51,961 nucleotides of DNA, from contig JALNWK010000019.1 in NCBI GenBank assembly GCA_023230925.1, positions 1-51,961 on the forward strand, given 5' to 3'. Below the pieces are notes generated by a model. The model did not search any database. It had not been told where the DNA came from and saw nothing but the letters and a program-made list of their open reading frames with translations. The translations under genes were made by a program, and so were the position numbers. The DNA comes from Limnochordia bacterium. Its GTDB lineage: Bacteria > Bacillota > Limnochordia > DUMW01. Below, in pieces: positions 25,713 through 34,989 of the stretch. Numbering within the stretch: the stretch's first letter is position 1; the number at the start of each line of letters is the position of its first letter.

Positions 25713-26795
25713 ATGAGCAGCTTCAATGGACTAGGAACAGACCTACATAATCTGTTTCGCTTAGCACCTGCCAAGACACGCTCCATCAGCCCCGAAAACT
25801 TTACCGGCGAAAAGGGCAAAGGTGGGATGGCCTTAGAAGGTACCGGAGCCCATTGCGCTCGGGAACTAGGTCAAGGATGGAAGGTCTCTCCGTCGATCAG
25901 TATCGAGGGCAGGAGCACCTTCACGTTGGCGGAAATTGAAGGACCGGGAGCAATTCAACAGATTTGGATGACCTGCCACAGTAGTGCATGGCGTAATCTA
26001 GTGTTACGCTTCTACTGGGATGGTGAGGCGGAACCATCGGTGGAAGTACCCTATGGGGACTTTTTCTGCAACGGATGGTGTGAACTAGCATTGGTGGGCT
26101 CCATACCCGTAGCCGCTAATCCCAACGGTGGAATGAACAGTTATTGGGAGATGCCCTTCAGAAAATCCGCGCGGATTAGCATTGAAAATCTTGGACCGGA
26201 CCCTGTGGTATTGTACTATCAGATAAACTATTGTTTGGCACCAGTCCCCGATGATGCAGCGTATTTCCACGCCCAATGGCGTCGAAATAATCCTCTATCT
26301 TACAAACAGGATCATACCATTCTCGATGGCGTAAGGGGTCAAGGTCACTATGTTGGTACGTATATGGCCGTTGGTGTGACCAACAATGGCTGGTGGGGTG
26401 AGGGGGAAATCAAGTTCTTCCTCGACGGAGATAAGGACTTTCCGACCATTTGTGGCACCGGTACCGAAGACTACTTCGGTGGCGCGTGGAACTGGGAGTT
26501 CCCCAGAGGACAGTACTGCACTTACTCCACACCCTATCTGGGCCTTTGCCAGGTAATCAAGCCCGATGGACTATACCGCAGTCAACAACGTTTTGGCATG
26601 TACCGCTGGCACGTGAAGGATCCCATCCGCTTTGAAGAGGACCTAAGGGTAACCATCCAAGCCCTCGGTTGGAGGCAAAACGGCCGTTACCTTCCGCTGC
26701 AGTACGATGTGGCCACAACGGCCTTCTGGTACCAAACAGAACCCCATGCTAGCTTTCCGAAGCTTCCTTCCAGAGACGATCTGGAAGTGATCTAG
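25713..26795 (+). CDS. DUF2961 protein, GH172-like glycoside hydrolase
   Basis: A 360-aa protein with no signal peptide, so cytoplasmic. It carries the DUF2961 hallmarks: GPGAIQQIWMTCHS near residue 75, VPYGDFFCNGW near 112, and GTGTEDYFGGAWNWEFPRG, whose Glu252 aligns with a catalytic Glu of the family. Studied GH172 members act on alpha-D-fructofuranosides, difructose dianhydride or alpha-D-arabinofuranosides. ATG 25713 follows AAGGAG at about 11 nt. It ends before a strong hairpin, so it is transcribed alone, beside the methyltransferase and a GH127-like gene. Confidence 0.87.
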   Translation: MSSFNGLGTDLHNLFRLAPAKTRSISPENFTGEKGKGGMALEGTGAHCARELGQGWKVSPSISIEGRSTFTLAEIEGPGAIQQIWMTCHSSAWRNLVLRFYWDGEAEPSVEVPYGDFFCNGWCELALVGSIPVAANPNGGMNSYWEMPFRKSARISIENLGPDPVVLYYQINYCLAPVPDDAAYFHAQWRRNNPLSYKQDHTILDGVRGQGHYVGTYMAVGVTNNGWWGEGEIKFFLDGDKDFPTICGTGTEDYFGGAWNWEFPRGQYCTYSTPYLGLCQVIKPDGLYRSQQRFGMYRWHVKDPIRFEEDLRVTIQALGWRQNGRYLPLQYDVATTAFWYQTEPHASFPKLPSRDDLEVI

Positions 26796-26801
26796 TACAA
26801 C

Positions 26802-26832
26802 ACAGGGAGCACACAACGTGCTCCCTGTTCTC
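26802..26832 (+). terminator. Terminator after the GH172 gene
   Basis: Perfect 11-bp stem ACAGGGAGCAC (26802-26812) / GTGCTCCCTGT (26818-26828) with an ACAAC loop, followed by TCTC. Confidence 0.72.
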
Positions 26833-26846
26833 ATGTCCACATCTAC

Positions 26847-26871
26847 AGGAAACCAGGACCTTTTGTCGAAT
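26847..26871 (+). promoter_or_regulatory. SigH-like promoter motif, methyltransferase gene
   Basis: AGGAAAC (26847-26853) and GTCGAAT (26865-26871), 21 nt start to start. The intervening GGACCTTTTGTCGAATAA closely matches the copy at 38002, which is GGACCTTTCGTCGAATAA. Confidence 0.5.
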
Positions 26872-26906
26872 AACATCCCTACAATCTCAAAGACGGAGGA
26901 AAACCG

Positions 26907-27713
26907 ATGGATAAAGATCAGATGGACCCTCAACAAGTGGGAGCCTATTGGGATGAGAATGCCCCAACCTGGACGGAACTATCCCGGGCTGGGTACGATG
27001 TGTATCGCGACTACTTGAATACTCCAGCCTTTTTGGTCATGCTGGGTGATATTTCCAACCTTAAAGGTATTGATCTAGGATGTGGGGAGGGGCATAATAC
27101 CCGTCTGCTCGCAAAAAGGCAAGCTGTAATGACGGCAATTGATATCTCACCCCGTTTCATCAAGTACGCCCACGATGTGGAGGATCAGGAGCCTTTGGGG
27201 ATTACCTATCAGGTGGCCAGTGCAACTGACCTGCCCTTTGCCACGGGCACCTTTGATTTTGCCACCGCCTTCATGAGCTTGATGGACATACCCGATACCG
27301 AGCTTGTGTTTCAAGAGGCATACCGTGTACTAAAACCCGGTGGCTTTCTCCAGTTTTCCATCACCCATCCTTGTACTACAACACCCCATCGTCGTAACCT
27401 AAGGGATGCAACGGACCTGACGTATGCCCTGGAATTGGGCAGATACTTTGAGTATGGAACAGGCCAGGTGGAGGAGTGGATCTTTAGCGCGGCACCGGAG
27501 GAAGTAAAAAGGACAAGACGTCCCTTTCGTGTACCTGTGTTCCATCGCACTCTAAGCCAATGGATAAATACGGTAGTCGTCTCCGGCTTTGTTATCGAAC
27601 GTGTAGAGGAGCCAAGACCGACCGATGAAAGCGTGTCTCAATGCCCGGCGGTGCAAGATGCCCAAATCATGCCATATTTCCTGCATATGCGCTGCCGAAA
27701 ACCCGGTCTCTAG
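26907..27713 (+). CDS. Class I SAM-dependent methyltransferase
   Basis: A 268-aa cytoplasmic enzyme of the methyltransferase 11/25 type. The SAM-binding motif I is GIDLGCGEGHNTRLL (about residues 51-65). Post-I acidic AIDISPRFIKYA and the motif IV region DFATAFMSLMDIPD follow, then YRVLKPGGFLQFSI. The substrate is unknown. ATG 26907 has GGAGGA 6-7 nt upstream. The gene lies between two glycosidase genes but has its own leader with a SigH-like motif. Confidence 0.87.
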   Translation: MDKDQMDPQQVGAYWDENAPTWTELSRAGYDVYRDYLNTPAFLVMLGDISNLKGIDLGCGEGHNTRLLAKRQAVMTAIDISPRFIKYAHDVEDQEPLGITYQVASATDLPFATGTFDFATAFMSLMDIPDTELVFQEAYRVLKPGGFLQFSITHPCTTTPHRRNLRDATDLTYALELGRYFEYGTGQVEEWIFSAAPEEVKRTRRPFRVPVFHRTLSQWINTVVVSGFVIERVEEPRPTDESVSQCPAVQDAQIMPYFLHMRCRKPGL

Positions 27714-27796
27714 CCTAGTTGTCGGTCATTGGACCTTGTAGCGTTACTATTCCTCAACAATATCTGGATTGATACAAAAAAACGTGGTGCAAAAGA

Positions 27797-27821
27797 AGGA
27801 TTTTGCCCGCGCCAGCAGAAA
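27797..27821 (+). promoter_or_regulatory. Weak SigH-like motif, GH127 gene
   Basis: AGGATTT (27797-27803) and AGAAA (27817-27821) with the same 21-nt spacing as the other sites, but GAAA instead of GAAT. It lies about 73 bp before the GH127-like start codon. Confidence 0.3.
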
Positions 27822-27893
27822 TATAACCATATAACAACATAAATATCAGAAATGAAGCTCGAAAAATGTGACTAAGTTGGAGGAGGAAGTGGA

Positions 27894-29765
27894 GTGACCG
27901 AACAACTCTTTCCACTGAAGTATCTACCCTTGCCGTTGGGTCAAGTCAGACCCCGTGGTTGGTTGAAAGAACAACTGGAAATCCAAAGCCGGGGTCTAAG
28001 TGGGAGTATCGAGGAAGTCTGGGAGGACCTTGGCCCGGACAACATGTGGTTGGGAGGCAGTCGGGATGGTTGGGAGCGGGGTCCTTACTACGTTGATGGA
28101 CTGTTACCCCTCGCTTATCTACTCGATGATGAAAATCTTAAAAATAATGTAAGTAAATGGCTCGAGGCTTTCCTAAACTATCAAGACGAAGAAGGTTGGA
28201 TCGGACCTGTAGAGGGAGATCCCCATCGGGACTATCCCCGGGATCCATGGCCTATTTTCGTTGTTTTCAAGGTGTTTGTCCAGTACTATGAGGCCACCAA
28301 AGAAGAACGGGTACTAGAGGTAATGCTCAATTTCTGCCGGTATCTGAATCAGCACCTTGATGCGCATCCTCTTCGGTCTTGGGCCATGTTCCGCTGGGCT
28401 GATATGGCCTTATGCGTCCAGTGGTTATTCGACGTAACCGAAGAAGGATGGCTATTGGAACTTAGCAAAAAACTGCAGAAACAGGGCTTCAATTGGCAAA
28501 ACCATTTTACTCATTTCATCTACCAACGCCCACAACCTGTTGACAAGTTAAAAATGGAAACCCACGTAGTCAATAATGCCATGGGGCTAAAGACCGGGGG
28601 TATCTGGTTTAGGCAGTCTAAGCAGGATTCGGATCGAGAGGCAGTTTGCCGTGCCTTAACAAATCTAGATAAGTATCACGGGCAAGCAACGGGCATCTTT
28701 ACTGGAGATGAACACTTTGGGGGCAAGGATCCTTCCCGGGGAACCGAGCTGTGCGCCGTAGTGGAATACATGTTCTCATTAGAGATGCTCATGACCATCT
28801 TTGCCGATGTAGCCCTAGCCGATCGATTGGAACAAATCGCATATAATGCCCTGCCGGCTACCTTTAGCCCAGATATGTGGACCCATCAATATGATCAACA
28901 GGCCAACCAAGTAATCTGTAGCATCGCTGACCGCGGTTGGACCAATGGTAGTGAGGCAAATATCTTCGGACTTGAGCCAAACTTCGGTTGCTGCACCGCG
29001 AACATGCACCAAGGCTGGCCAAAACTGGCAGCCCACGCCTGGATGGGCACACCCGATGGGGGATTGGCTAAAATCGTCTATGCACCCTCCAAGGTCACCA
29101 CACAGATAAATGGAAAAACGGTCTCCATTATCGAGAGCACAGAATATCCTTTCAGGGAGACTGTGACATTGGAAATACAGACGGAAGAGAAGGTGAGGTT
29201 TCCCCTACATCTCCGCATTCCTACGTGGGCGAAGAACGCATCGGTTACCCTCCCAGATGGAACAGAGCAGACTGTAGAATCGGGACAGTTCTTTGTCATT
29301 GAGCGCACTTGGGACCAAGGCGATGAAGTAAAACTACAGTTCCCGATGGAAATTACTATCAGGCGTGGGTTCAATGGCTCTGTATCCATCCATCGCGGGC
29401 CTTTGGTCTACTCGCTAAAGATGGGAGAGGAATGGGTCCTAATTGACGGAACCGACCCCTATGGTGACTATGAGATCCATCCCACAACACCGTGGAACTA
29501 TGGATTAGAGATTGACCTAGACGATCCCCAAAGCAGTATCCAAGTCATGCTTAAGCCAGTTGGTCCCATGCCCTTTTCACCAGAAGGTGCACCGATCCAA
29601 TTGAAGGTAAAGGGGAAAATCGTACCCCAATGGGGCCTAGTCAACAGTTGTGCTGGTCCAATTCCCGCAAGCCCTACATCCTCCACCGAACCAACGGAGG
29701 AGGTTATCTTGATTCCCTATGGGTGTACTAATCTGCGCGTGACAGAGTTTCCTCTAGTAAGATAA
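27894..29765 (+). CDS. GH127-like glycoside hydrolase (DUF1680; beta-L-arabinofuranosidase family)
   Basis: A 623-aa enzyme without a signal peptide, so cytoplasmic. The N-terminal two thirds is the helical-barrel catalytic domain and the last third is beta-sandwich. The Zn-thiolate active site of this family is visible: Glu285 and Cys287 in TELCAVVEYMF, and Cys366-Cys367 in FGCCTANMHQGW. They match Glu338, Cys340, Cys417 and Cys418 of the Bifidobacterium enzyme HypBA1. Start GTG 27894 has AGGAGG 7 nt upstream. Beta-L-arabinofuranosyl oligosaccharides are the likely substrate class; GH146-type specificity cannot be excluded. Confidence 0.88.
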   Translation: MTEQLFPLKYLPLPLGQVRPRGWLKEQLEIQSRGLSGSIEEVWEDLGPDNMWLGGSRDGWERGPYYVDGLLPLAYLLDDENLKNNVSKWLEAFLNYQDEEGWIGPVEGDPHRDYPRDPWPIFVVFKVFVQYYEATKEERVLEVMLNFCRYLNQHLDAHPLRSWAMFRWADMALCVQWLFDVTEEGWLLELSKKLQKQGFNWQNHFTHFIYQRPQPVDKLKMETHVVNNAMGLKTGGIWFRQSKQDSDREAVCRALTNLDKYHGQATGIFTGDEHFGGKDPSRGTELCAVVEYMFSLEMLMTIFADVALADRLEQIAYNALPATFSPDMWTHQYDQQANQVICSIADRGWTNGSEANIFGLEPNFGCCTANMHQGWPKLAAHAWMGTPDGGLAKIVYAPSKVTTQINGKTVSIIESTEYPFRETVTLEIQTEEKVRFPLHLRIPTWAKNASVTLPDGTEQTVESGQFFVIERTWDQGDEVKLQFPMEITIRRGFNGSVSIHRGPLVYSLKMGEEWVLIDGTDPYGDYEIHPTTPWNYGLEIDLDDPQSSIQVMLKPVGPMPFSPEGAPIQLKVKGKIVPQWGLVNSCAGPIPASPTSSTEPTEEVILIPYGCTNLRVTEFPLVR

Positions 29766-29769
29766 GCTA

Positions 29770-29797
29770 AAGGCCGGGCCTCAATCAGCCCGGCCTT
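29770..29797. terminator. Bidirectional terminator between convergent hydrolase genes
   Basis: Perfect 10-bp stem AAGGCCGGGC (29770-29779) / GCCCGGCCTT (29788-29797), loop of 8. Both strands end in short T runs. A second strong stem TCCCCTAAGC (29897-29906) / GCTTAGGGGA (29925-29934) lies in the same gap, beside the stop of the leftward gene. Confidence 0.75.
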
Positions 29798-29944
29798 ATC
29801 CTATGTGCACAGATAAACCAGCAAGTGCATCCACACCTCGGGTCCAAATCTAGGTGGTCCTCACGTACCTTCCCGATGAAGTATCCGCTTTCAATTTCCC
29901 CTAAGCCCCGGACCGTAACCAGCAGCTTAGGGGATTCTGTGACC

Positions 29945-32557
29945 TCAGAACTCAAGTAAGATGGGATTATCTCCCGGATAGAACTCGGGAAATTGCCCCT
30001 CGATCTGCCCATCCACATAAACCGTCAACCCCGGCTCTAGATCACCTTGGACACCAGGTTCCTGCCATGTAATATCGATCCGCTTCCCCCGATAGGGGAT
30101 ATTGGACATGGAAAAGTACTCAAGGCCTAAGGGCAGGGGATCAATGCGCACGGTACCATCGTCCTCGATCATAAACCCGGCAACATGGCGAATGTACAAA
30201 TCCACCCACCAGGAATGCATGTAATCCCGAAATGTGCTCAAAGGAGCTCCGGTTAATGGGTTGTACCGTTCATAGAAGTCAGCCCGGGGCCGAAGATGAT
30301 TGTTCACGGCTCGTCTGAGCAACAGGGCAGCTTGGGGTAGATAAGAACGATCGAAGTCCTTCGCGGAAGTGGCAAAGGCCTCTAGAACGTGACTAGTGGC
30401 CGCAGGCCACGCCGGACCCTGCCAAAAACCGGTGGGATTAAAGTCCGGGTCCTGTTTAGAAAGGGCCGGTACCGGATAGGCAAGCCAAAAGCGTTTTGGG
30501 TTGAGCAAGTGTTCCGTAAACACACCAAACTCCTTGTTCTGACCTATCCCCGCAAAGAAAGGATAGAAAGTGGTGATTGTCACTTGGCTTGCCAACTGTT
30601 TCGTAGAAGGGTGGCGATCTCGGTAACAGCTGGAATCCTCATCCCAAAGCAGGGAGTTTAGGGCCTGGGCCGTCCTTTGGGCATATTGGACGAAATATGC
30701 GGCTTCTTCTTCGTTACCCAAAGCCTGGGCCAAAGAGGAAACCGCCTTTAGGTTGGCGTAGGCATAGCTGGTTGCATCGATCGCTTCATAGCGTAAGAGG
30801 GGATCCTGCCAGCGGAATAGATCATCCATACCCGTCTCCAACTGATGGGTAATCACAAACAGCCCGTTACCATCGGGATCCCGATCTTTGATCCACCACC
30901 TTACATTCTCCGCCAGGGCCGGATAGATCTCCTGGATCAACCCTAAATCGCCATGAACAAGGTAATGCTTCCAGGCAACGAAGGGCAGTAGGGACAGACC
31001 CGTTTTTGACTGATGGTGCAAGGGCACATGATTCGTACGGGGGGATGTATACCAGGGAAAACGTCCGTCTTCATAGGCGGCTAGGCACATATTGGCAATA
31101 TGGCCGAATCCAACTAAAGGATCCACGACCCAGTTCATATCAAAGGCCATAAAGGGAGCACTATAGCAGCAATAGGTTTGATAAGCTTCTCGTCCTTCCA
31201 TGACTACAGGATACTTAAAAAAGCCGAGATCGCCACCAGCTGTGGAAAAACGAAGCAAGAACCAGCGAAAGGCATAAAGCTCATCCAAGCCCGGATCCGA
31301 CGAGGTAAATCGAGGAATATCCTCTTGATAGAACTCCTCCCAGCTTTTCCGGTTCTCGGCAATGGGGTCTTCCTCTTTTAGGGTTCTCTTTAGATTCGCA
31401 AGGGCCTGGGCCCGGTTTGGATGGATCGCGCAGGCAGCTTTCAGGGTTTTCGTCTCACCTGGTTCTAAGGGAATTCTAAAGACCACTTGGTAGGTTCCCG
31501 CGGAATGGGTGTGGATCGTCTCTGGCTTGACTGTACTTCCCACCGCCAAGGACAGGCCATCGTGGAGGATCTCCCCGAAGGCACTGACATCGGTCAAAAC
31601 CACCACTCCATCGATGTTTTCAGTAAGCTTCCTACCCCCCGGTTGTTCCCGCCAGTCATGGGCTTGGCGCAGATCTCCGGTGATCACTAACTCATACTCC
31701 TCCACTTTTTGCCCAGGATTATGCAGATGAATCACAGATACGATCACATCATCCTCGGTAACACAAACCTGACGCACCTCGCTTACCTTTGTTAGGTGTT
31801 CCCTGTCGGGATCCTCAAAGATCTCTAGCACGTCAATGTTTACGTTAGGCCGCGCGCTAGAATGCACACCCACCACTTCCGGACTGACCAGTACATGATC
31901 TGGCCACCAGCTGATTGTTCCACCGTTAGCGGCGCTAAAGATTTCTCCCATTTCGTAAGTGGCATAGAAGACCTTGGAAGATTTACCAGTAAACAAGGCC
32001 ACATTCTTTCCGTTGCCCACACTGTTTTTGTCAGAGCGGTTACCCACCAAATCCAGAATAGGGGAGGGAGAGACATCCACCCCGGGGACCACGGTTTGGT
32101 CTGGTACGGCATCGGTTACGGTTAGGCGGATCCTATGCTCCCCAGCCGCTAGAGGTGGCAAAGCTATGTACGATGTGTCAAAATGGGAGGGTGCTTCGCC
32201 CCAGCCCCCAGTGTAGGTGTAGGGTATAAGACCTACATCTTGCCCATCTAAGGTTGCTTGGAAAAATCCCCCATCGGCAAAGGCCCGGGCGTATCTGACT
32301 CCAAGGAGGGGAGATGAATAGTCTTGCTTAGCAACAAAGGTGTATTCGGTAAAATGACCAATCTCACCACCAAACTCCTGACCCAAAACCTCCCCTGTTA
32401 AGGCCGCAGACTTGAAATCCCTTCCTCGGGAGCCCACCTGCAATGAGGGCTTCTCGGCCTGAACAATAATCCGTTGTGGTTGAGCAACACAAATGGCGGC
32501 GGGAAAGCAAAGTACAACTAAAGACAGCATAAACAGTAGCAGTTCATATCTAATCAT
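29945..32557 (-). CDS. Secreted MGH1/GH63-like glycoside hydrolase
   Basis: An 870-aa exported protein. A signal peptide ends near CVAQPQ, and beta-rich N-terminal domains follow (to about residue 380). The C-terminal (alpha/alpha)6 domain resembles the GH63/mannosylglycerate-hydrolase (MGH1) type: RWFLLRFSTAGGDLGFFKYP, then DRDPDGNGLFVITHQLETGMDD, and NPTGFWQGPAWPAATSHV. The acidic DPDGNGL and E-T-G-M-D-D residues sit where the family has its catalytic acid. ATG 32557 follows GGAGGAGA; the frame from 32641 has no site. The substrate is unknown, an alpha-glycoside by family. It is convergent with the GH127-like gene. Confidence 0.8.
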   Translation of the reverse strand: MIRYELLLFMLSLVVLCFPAAICVAQPQRIIVQAEKPSLQVGSRGRDFKSAALTGEVLGQEFGGEIGHFTEYTFVAKQDYSSPLLGVRYARAFADGGFFQATLDGQDVGLIPYTYTGGWGEAPSHFDTSYIALPPLAAGEHRIRLTVTDAVPDQTVVPGVDVSPSPILDLVGNRSDKNSVGNGKNVALFTGKSSKVFYATYEMGEIFSAANGGTISWWPDHVLVSPEVVGVHSSARPNVNIDVLEIFEDPDREHLTKVSEVRQVCVTEDDVIVSVIHLHNPGQKVEEYELVITGDLRQAHDWREQPGGRKLTENIDGVVVLTDVSAFGEILHDGLSLAVGSTVKPETIHTHSAGTYQVVFRIPLEPGETKTLKAACAIHPNRAQALANLKRTLKEEDPIAENRKSWEEFYQEDIPRFTSSDPGLDELYAFRWFLLRFSTAGGDLGFFKYPVVMEGREAYQTYCCYSAPFMAFDMNWVVDPLVGFGHIANMCLAAYEDGRFPWYTSPRTNHVPLHHQSKTGLSLLPFVAWKHYLVHGDLGLIQEIYPALAENVRWWIKDRDPDGNGLFVITHQLETGMDDLFRWQDPLLRYEAIDATSYAYANLKAVSSLAQALGNEEEAAYFVQYAQRTAQALNSLLWDEDSSCYRDRHPSTKQLASQVTITTFYPFFAGIGQNKEFGVFTEHLLNPKRFWLAYPVPALSKQDPDFNPTGFWQGPAWPAATSHVLEAFATSAKDFDRSYLPQAALLLRRAVNNHLRPRADFYERYNPLTGAPLSTFRDYMHSWWVDLYIRHVAGFMIEDDGTVRIDPLPLGLEYFSMSNIPYRGKRIDITWQEPGVQGDLEPGLTVYVDGQIEGQFPEFYPGDNPILLEF

Positions 32558-32825
32558 ATACTCTCCTCCAAAAAGGATGCTATGTAGACCATTCCGACCT
32601 CTATCTGCAATGTTATTATAGGTTAGAAGAAAAAATAACACAATAGTTTCGTCGGAACGATGGATGATAGAATACTTTGGTATGGAAAAATCTGCACCTT
32701 GTTCTCTTCGACCAAACCTATAACAGACCGTACTTTAGAGCGTTTGTCAAAACAATATCCGTCCGTAAAGGCCCTTCATCACCCCTCATTTAAACACAAA
32801 GGTTAAATTTCCCTTGGTTTACTAA

Positions 32826-32850
32826 AGGAAATTTTGAACCAATGTCGAAT
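32826..32850 (+). promoter_or_regulatory. SigH-like promoter motif, cassette copy 1
   Basis: AGGAAAT (32826-32832) and GTCGAAT (32844-32850), 21 nt start to start. The 16 nt around the -35 (GGTTTACTAAAGGAAA) recur upstream of copy 3 with one change. The -35 also lies in an inverted repeat AAATTTCC...GGAAATTT (32805-32834), a possible operator. The rest of the 468-bp gap 32558-33025 holds no gene. Confidence 0.5.
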
Positions 32851-32930
32851 TTCAACAATGTAGACCATTGATCGTACCCTCTAATTGTAAGGTAGACCTA
32901 TCAGCGGGGAGGGATATAGCAAGAACAAAC

Positions 32931-32942
32931 TGGTTTGGAACC
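32931..32942 (+). promoter_or_regulatory. TGGTTTGGAACC repeat, site 1
   Basis: TGGTTTGGAACC, with a GGTT-N3-AACC palindrome inside. The same 12-mer recurs at 43160 and, with one change, at 34944, always in the leader of a cassette gene. It is a possible operator for a shared regulator. Confidence 0.35.
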
Positions 32943-33025
32943 TTGCACGTACGCCCATACATCACTACAGGAGGTTAGAAGGGTGTACCTGCACATGAAT
33001 CATCTAAAGAAGGAGATGATCATTC

Positions 33026-34810
33026 TTGCGCAATACCGTACTTATCCCAAAGCGGTGCCTGTTTATTCTTTACCTTATGGTTACTCTGATCGCTACCGCA
33101 GTATGCATACCTGCAGCTTGCGCTTCCATACCAACGAGCGTAGCCTCTAAAGAAGACCATGAAGTGGTGGTAATCCCCACACTCATTGTCCTTTTCACCC
33201 AGAGTGATGTAAAAACAGCTAACGAAAAAGACATCCAAGCCTTCCACGGACAGGTGGCTGCTATCAAGGAGTTCTTTATTCAAGAAGCCGGTGAGCACCT
33301 AGAACTAGAACTTGACTATCTGCAAATTGACCGCCGCCTGGCTCTTTCAGAATTTGGCTCCCCCGGGGACAATCGTTACCACTTATTTGCCAATAGCGCC
33401 ACTCCCTTTTTGCGACAAAGCGGGATTGACCTGTCCAAGTACCCCTTAATTATCGCTTTCTGGGCGTGGAGCGCCCAAAATGAGTTCGGTGCCGCAAAAG
33501 CATACGGAGGAGCCGCCGAGGGCCCCTTCCTAGGATCCTATGTCCGGGGCGCATACAACTCCCAGGGAGTCTTTGACGGTAGTTACGAAGTCATCAGTAG
33601 AGTGGGCATCCATGAGACACTGCACAACTTTGATGGACTTTTTGGAAACTCAGGCATGGAACGGTTTTGGCACGCTGATCACATGGCGGGACTCATGTCC
33701 GAGCTTCTAAGCGAAAGGCCAGGGGCATTTTTACCCCGACATACCGACGAGGAAATGATGGCTCTAGCGGAAAAGGAGAAGCTCAGACAGTACTCCTTCG
33801 CATGGCAAGATCAAATGGTGTTTTACCGGCGTATGGTAGAACGGATGACCTTTGATGAATGGAGAGCACTCCAATGGGGTTACCGCAAGACAATCAATGA
33901 CCTTAACCGGGTGACAGATGATGTATATCTAGAGCCCTTGTATAGAAACATGTGGGTCCCAGAGGGGGACCTAGTCTACGTGCCAGTGGTATTGCGGGAT
34001 CACCTGGGAAACCCAGTCACTTCTGCCTCCGTTAGCTTAGATGATCACACACTGGCATACCAACGGTATACCCATACCGATGGTTCCTTGGTTCTCTATG
34101 AGAACGGTATTTATGCTGGCTGGGTACAACCAGGGGTTCAAGGTACTCTCACCATTGACGCCCAACTGACAAAGGGACAAAACCTCCGTTCCGAACTGAC
34201 CATTAACCGACAGAAACGGGCGGTAATCGATGCACCAATCCGTGTGGAGTGGATCCTAGATCAGGAACCTATTTGTAAAATCCCCGTGTCGGTAACCGCT
34301 GAGCACCTTCCCTTGGCCACGAACGAGTTAAAAGCCAGCGGCATAGACGACCAAGCCCAACTGAATGCTACTTTGGATTATGAACCATTGCAGGTAGAAA
34401 GTCTCAGCTCCAATGACTTTCTCGTAGTGATCCCAAGTAGTGCGATTGTGGAACCAACTTCCATGGAAATCATGCTAGAAGTCGAAAGTATGCATGGTTA
34501 TGATCAGCGTCCCCTCTTATTGGAGGCTAAGGTGTCGTGGACGATGAGAATTCGTCCTCTAAAGGCAAAAGTGGGCACACCAGCCCAAATCCAAGTCATG
34601 CTTCTCTCCCAGGGTAAACTGGCTACCGATGATTTTGAGGTGTGGGCAGAAACATCCGAGGGCAGGATTTCCTTTGAGCAGCAATCCCCCGGCCGCTATA
34701 TCGCAACTTGGATACCAACAAAGACAGGGACCTGCATGATGAAAGTCTATTCTCAAAAGGAAGGTACTGCCTACGTATCCTTAGAGGAGTTAACCACCGA
34801 GGTTCAGTAG
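33026..34810 (+). CDS. Secreted HExxH zincin-like protein (cassette protein A1)
   Basis: A 594-aa exported protein that I cannot place in a named family. The signal peptide ends near ACASIP. The next 300 residues look like a zinc metallopeptidase fold: VVVIPTLIVLFTQSDVK, then an 'A-I-K-E-F-F' helix, and HETLH at 196-200. FWHADHM (His216, His219) follows 16 residues later as a candidate for the third metal ligand. Beta-rich Ig-like domains follow (WVPEGDLVYVPVVLRD to the end), the last with the bacterial Ig pattern GRYIATWIPTKTG. TTG 33026 has AGGAG 10 nt upstream. Its paralogue is at 41257. The substrate is unknown; a protein or glycopeptide is an inference. Confidence 0.72.
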   Translation: MRNTVLIPKRCLFILYLMVTLIATAVCIPAACASIPTSVASKEDHEVVVIPTLIVLFTQSDVKTANEKDIQAFHGQVAAIKEFFIQEAGEHLELELDYLQIDRRLALSEFGSPGDNRYHLFANSATPFLRQSGIDLSKYPLIIAFWAWSAQNEFGAAKAYGGAAEGPFLGSYVRGAYNSQGVFDGSYEVISRVGIHETLHNFDGLFGNSGMERFWHADHMAGLMSELLSERPGAFLPRHTDEEMMALAEKEKLRQYSFAWQDQMVFYRRMVERMTFDEWRALQWGYRKTINDLNRVTDDVYLEPLYRNMWVPEGDLVYVPVVLRDHLGNPVTSASVSLDDHTLAYQRYTHTDGSLVLYENGIYAGWVQPGVQGTLTIDAQLTKGQNLRSELTINRQKRAVIDAPIRVEWILDQEPICKIPVSVTAEHLPLATNELKASGIDDQAQLNATLDYEPLQVESLSSNDFLVVIPSSAIVEPTSMEIMLEVESMHGYDQRPLLLEAKVSWTMRIRPLKAKVGTPAQIQVMLLSQGKLATDDFEVWAETSEGRISFEQQSPGRYIATWIPTKTGTCMMKVYSQKEGTAYVSLEELTTEVQ

Positions 34811-34943
34811 TCAGTTATTGGTATAAACAGCGACTAGTGAATGTAAATATAATTGGTACAACCTAATGGGCTGTACCCTTAGGAGGGACCAGTACCTTTG
34901 CTAATACGAGGGGGGATTCGGTCAGATTAGTTAAAAGAACGAA

Positions 34944-34955
34944 TGGTTTGGAATC
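34944..34955 (+). promoter_or_regulatory. TGGTTTGGAATC repeat, site 2
   Basis: One-base variant of the TGGTTTGGAACC element, lying 35 bp before the start codon of cassette gene B1. Confidence 0.3.
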
Positions 34956-34989
34956 AGGAAAGTATGTTCAGCAAATGGAGGTCACGCAA

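Noticed and set aside
29785..30018. Alternative-frame extension of the MGH1-like protein past its stop (VTVRGLGEIESGYF)
   Set aside because: The main frame ends naturally beside strong hairpins, and no slippery site or family similarity was seen for the extension.
34880..34906. AGGAGGGACCAGTACCTTTGCTAAT as another SigH-like site before B1
   Set aside because: TAAT replaces GAAT and the -35 is GGAGGG; too weak to count beside the six clear matches.
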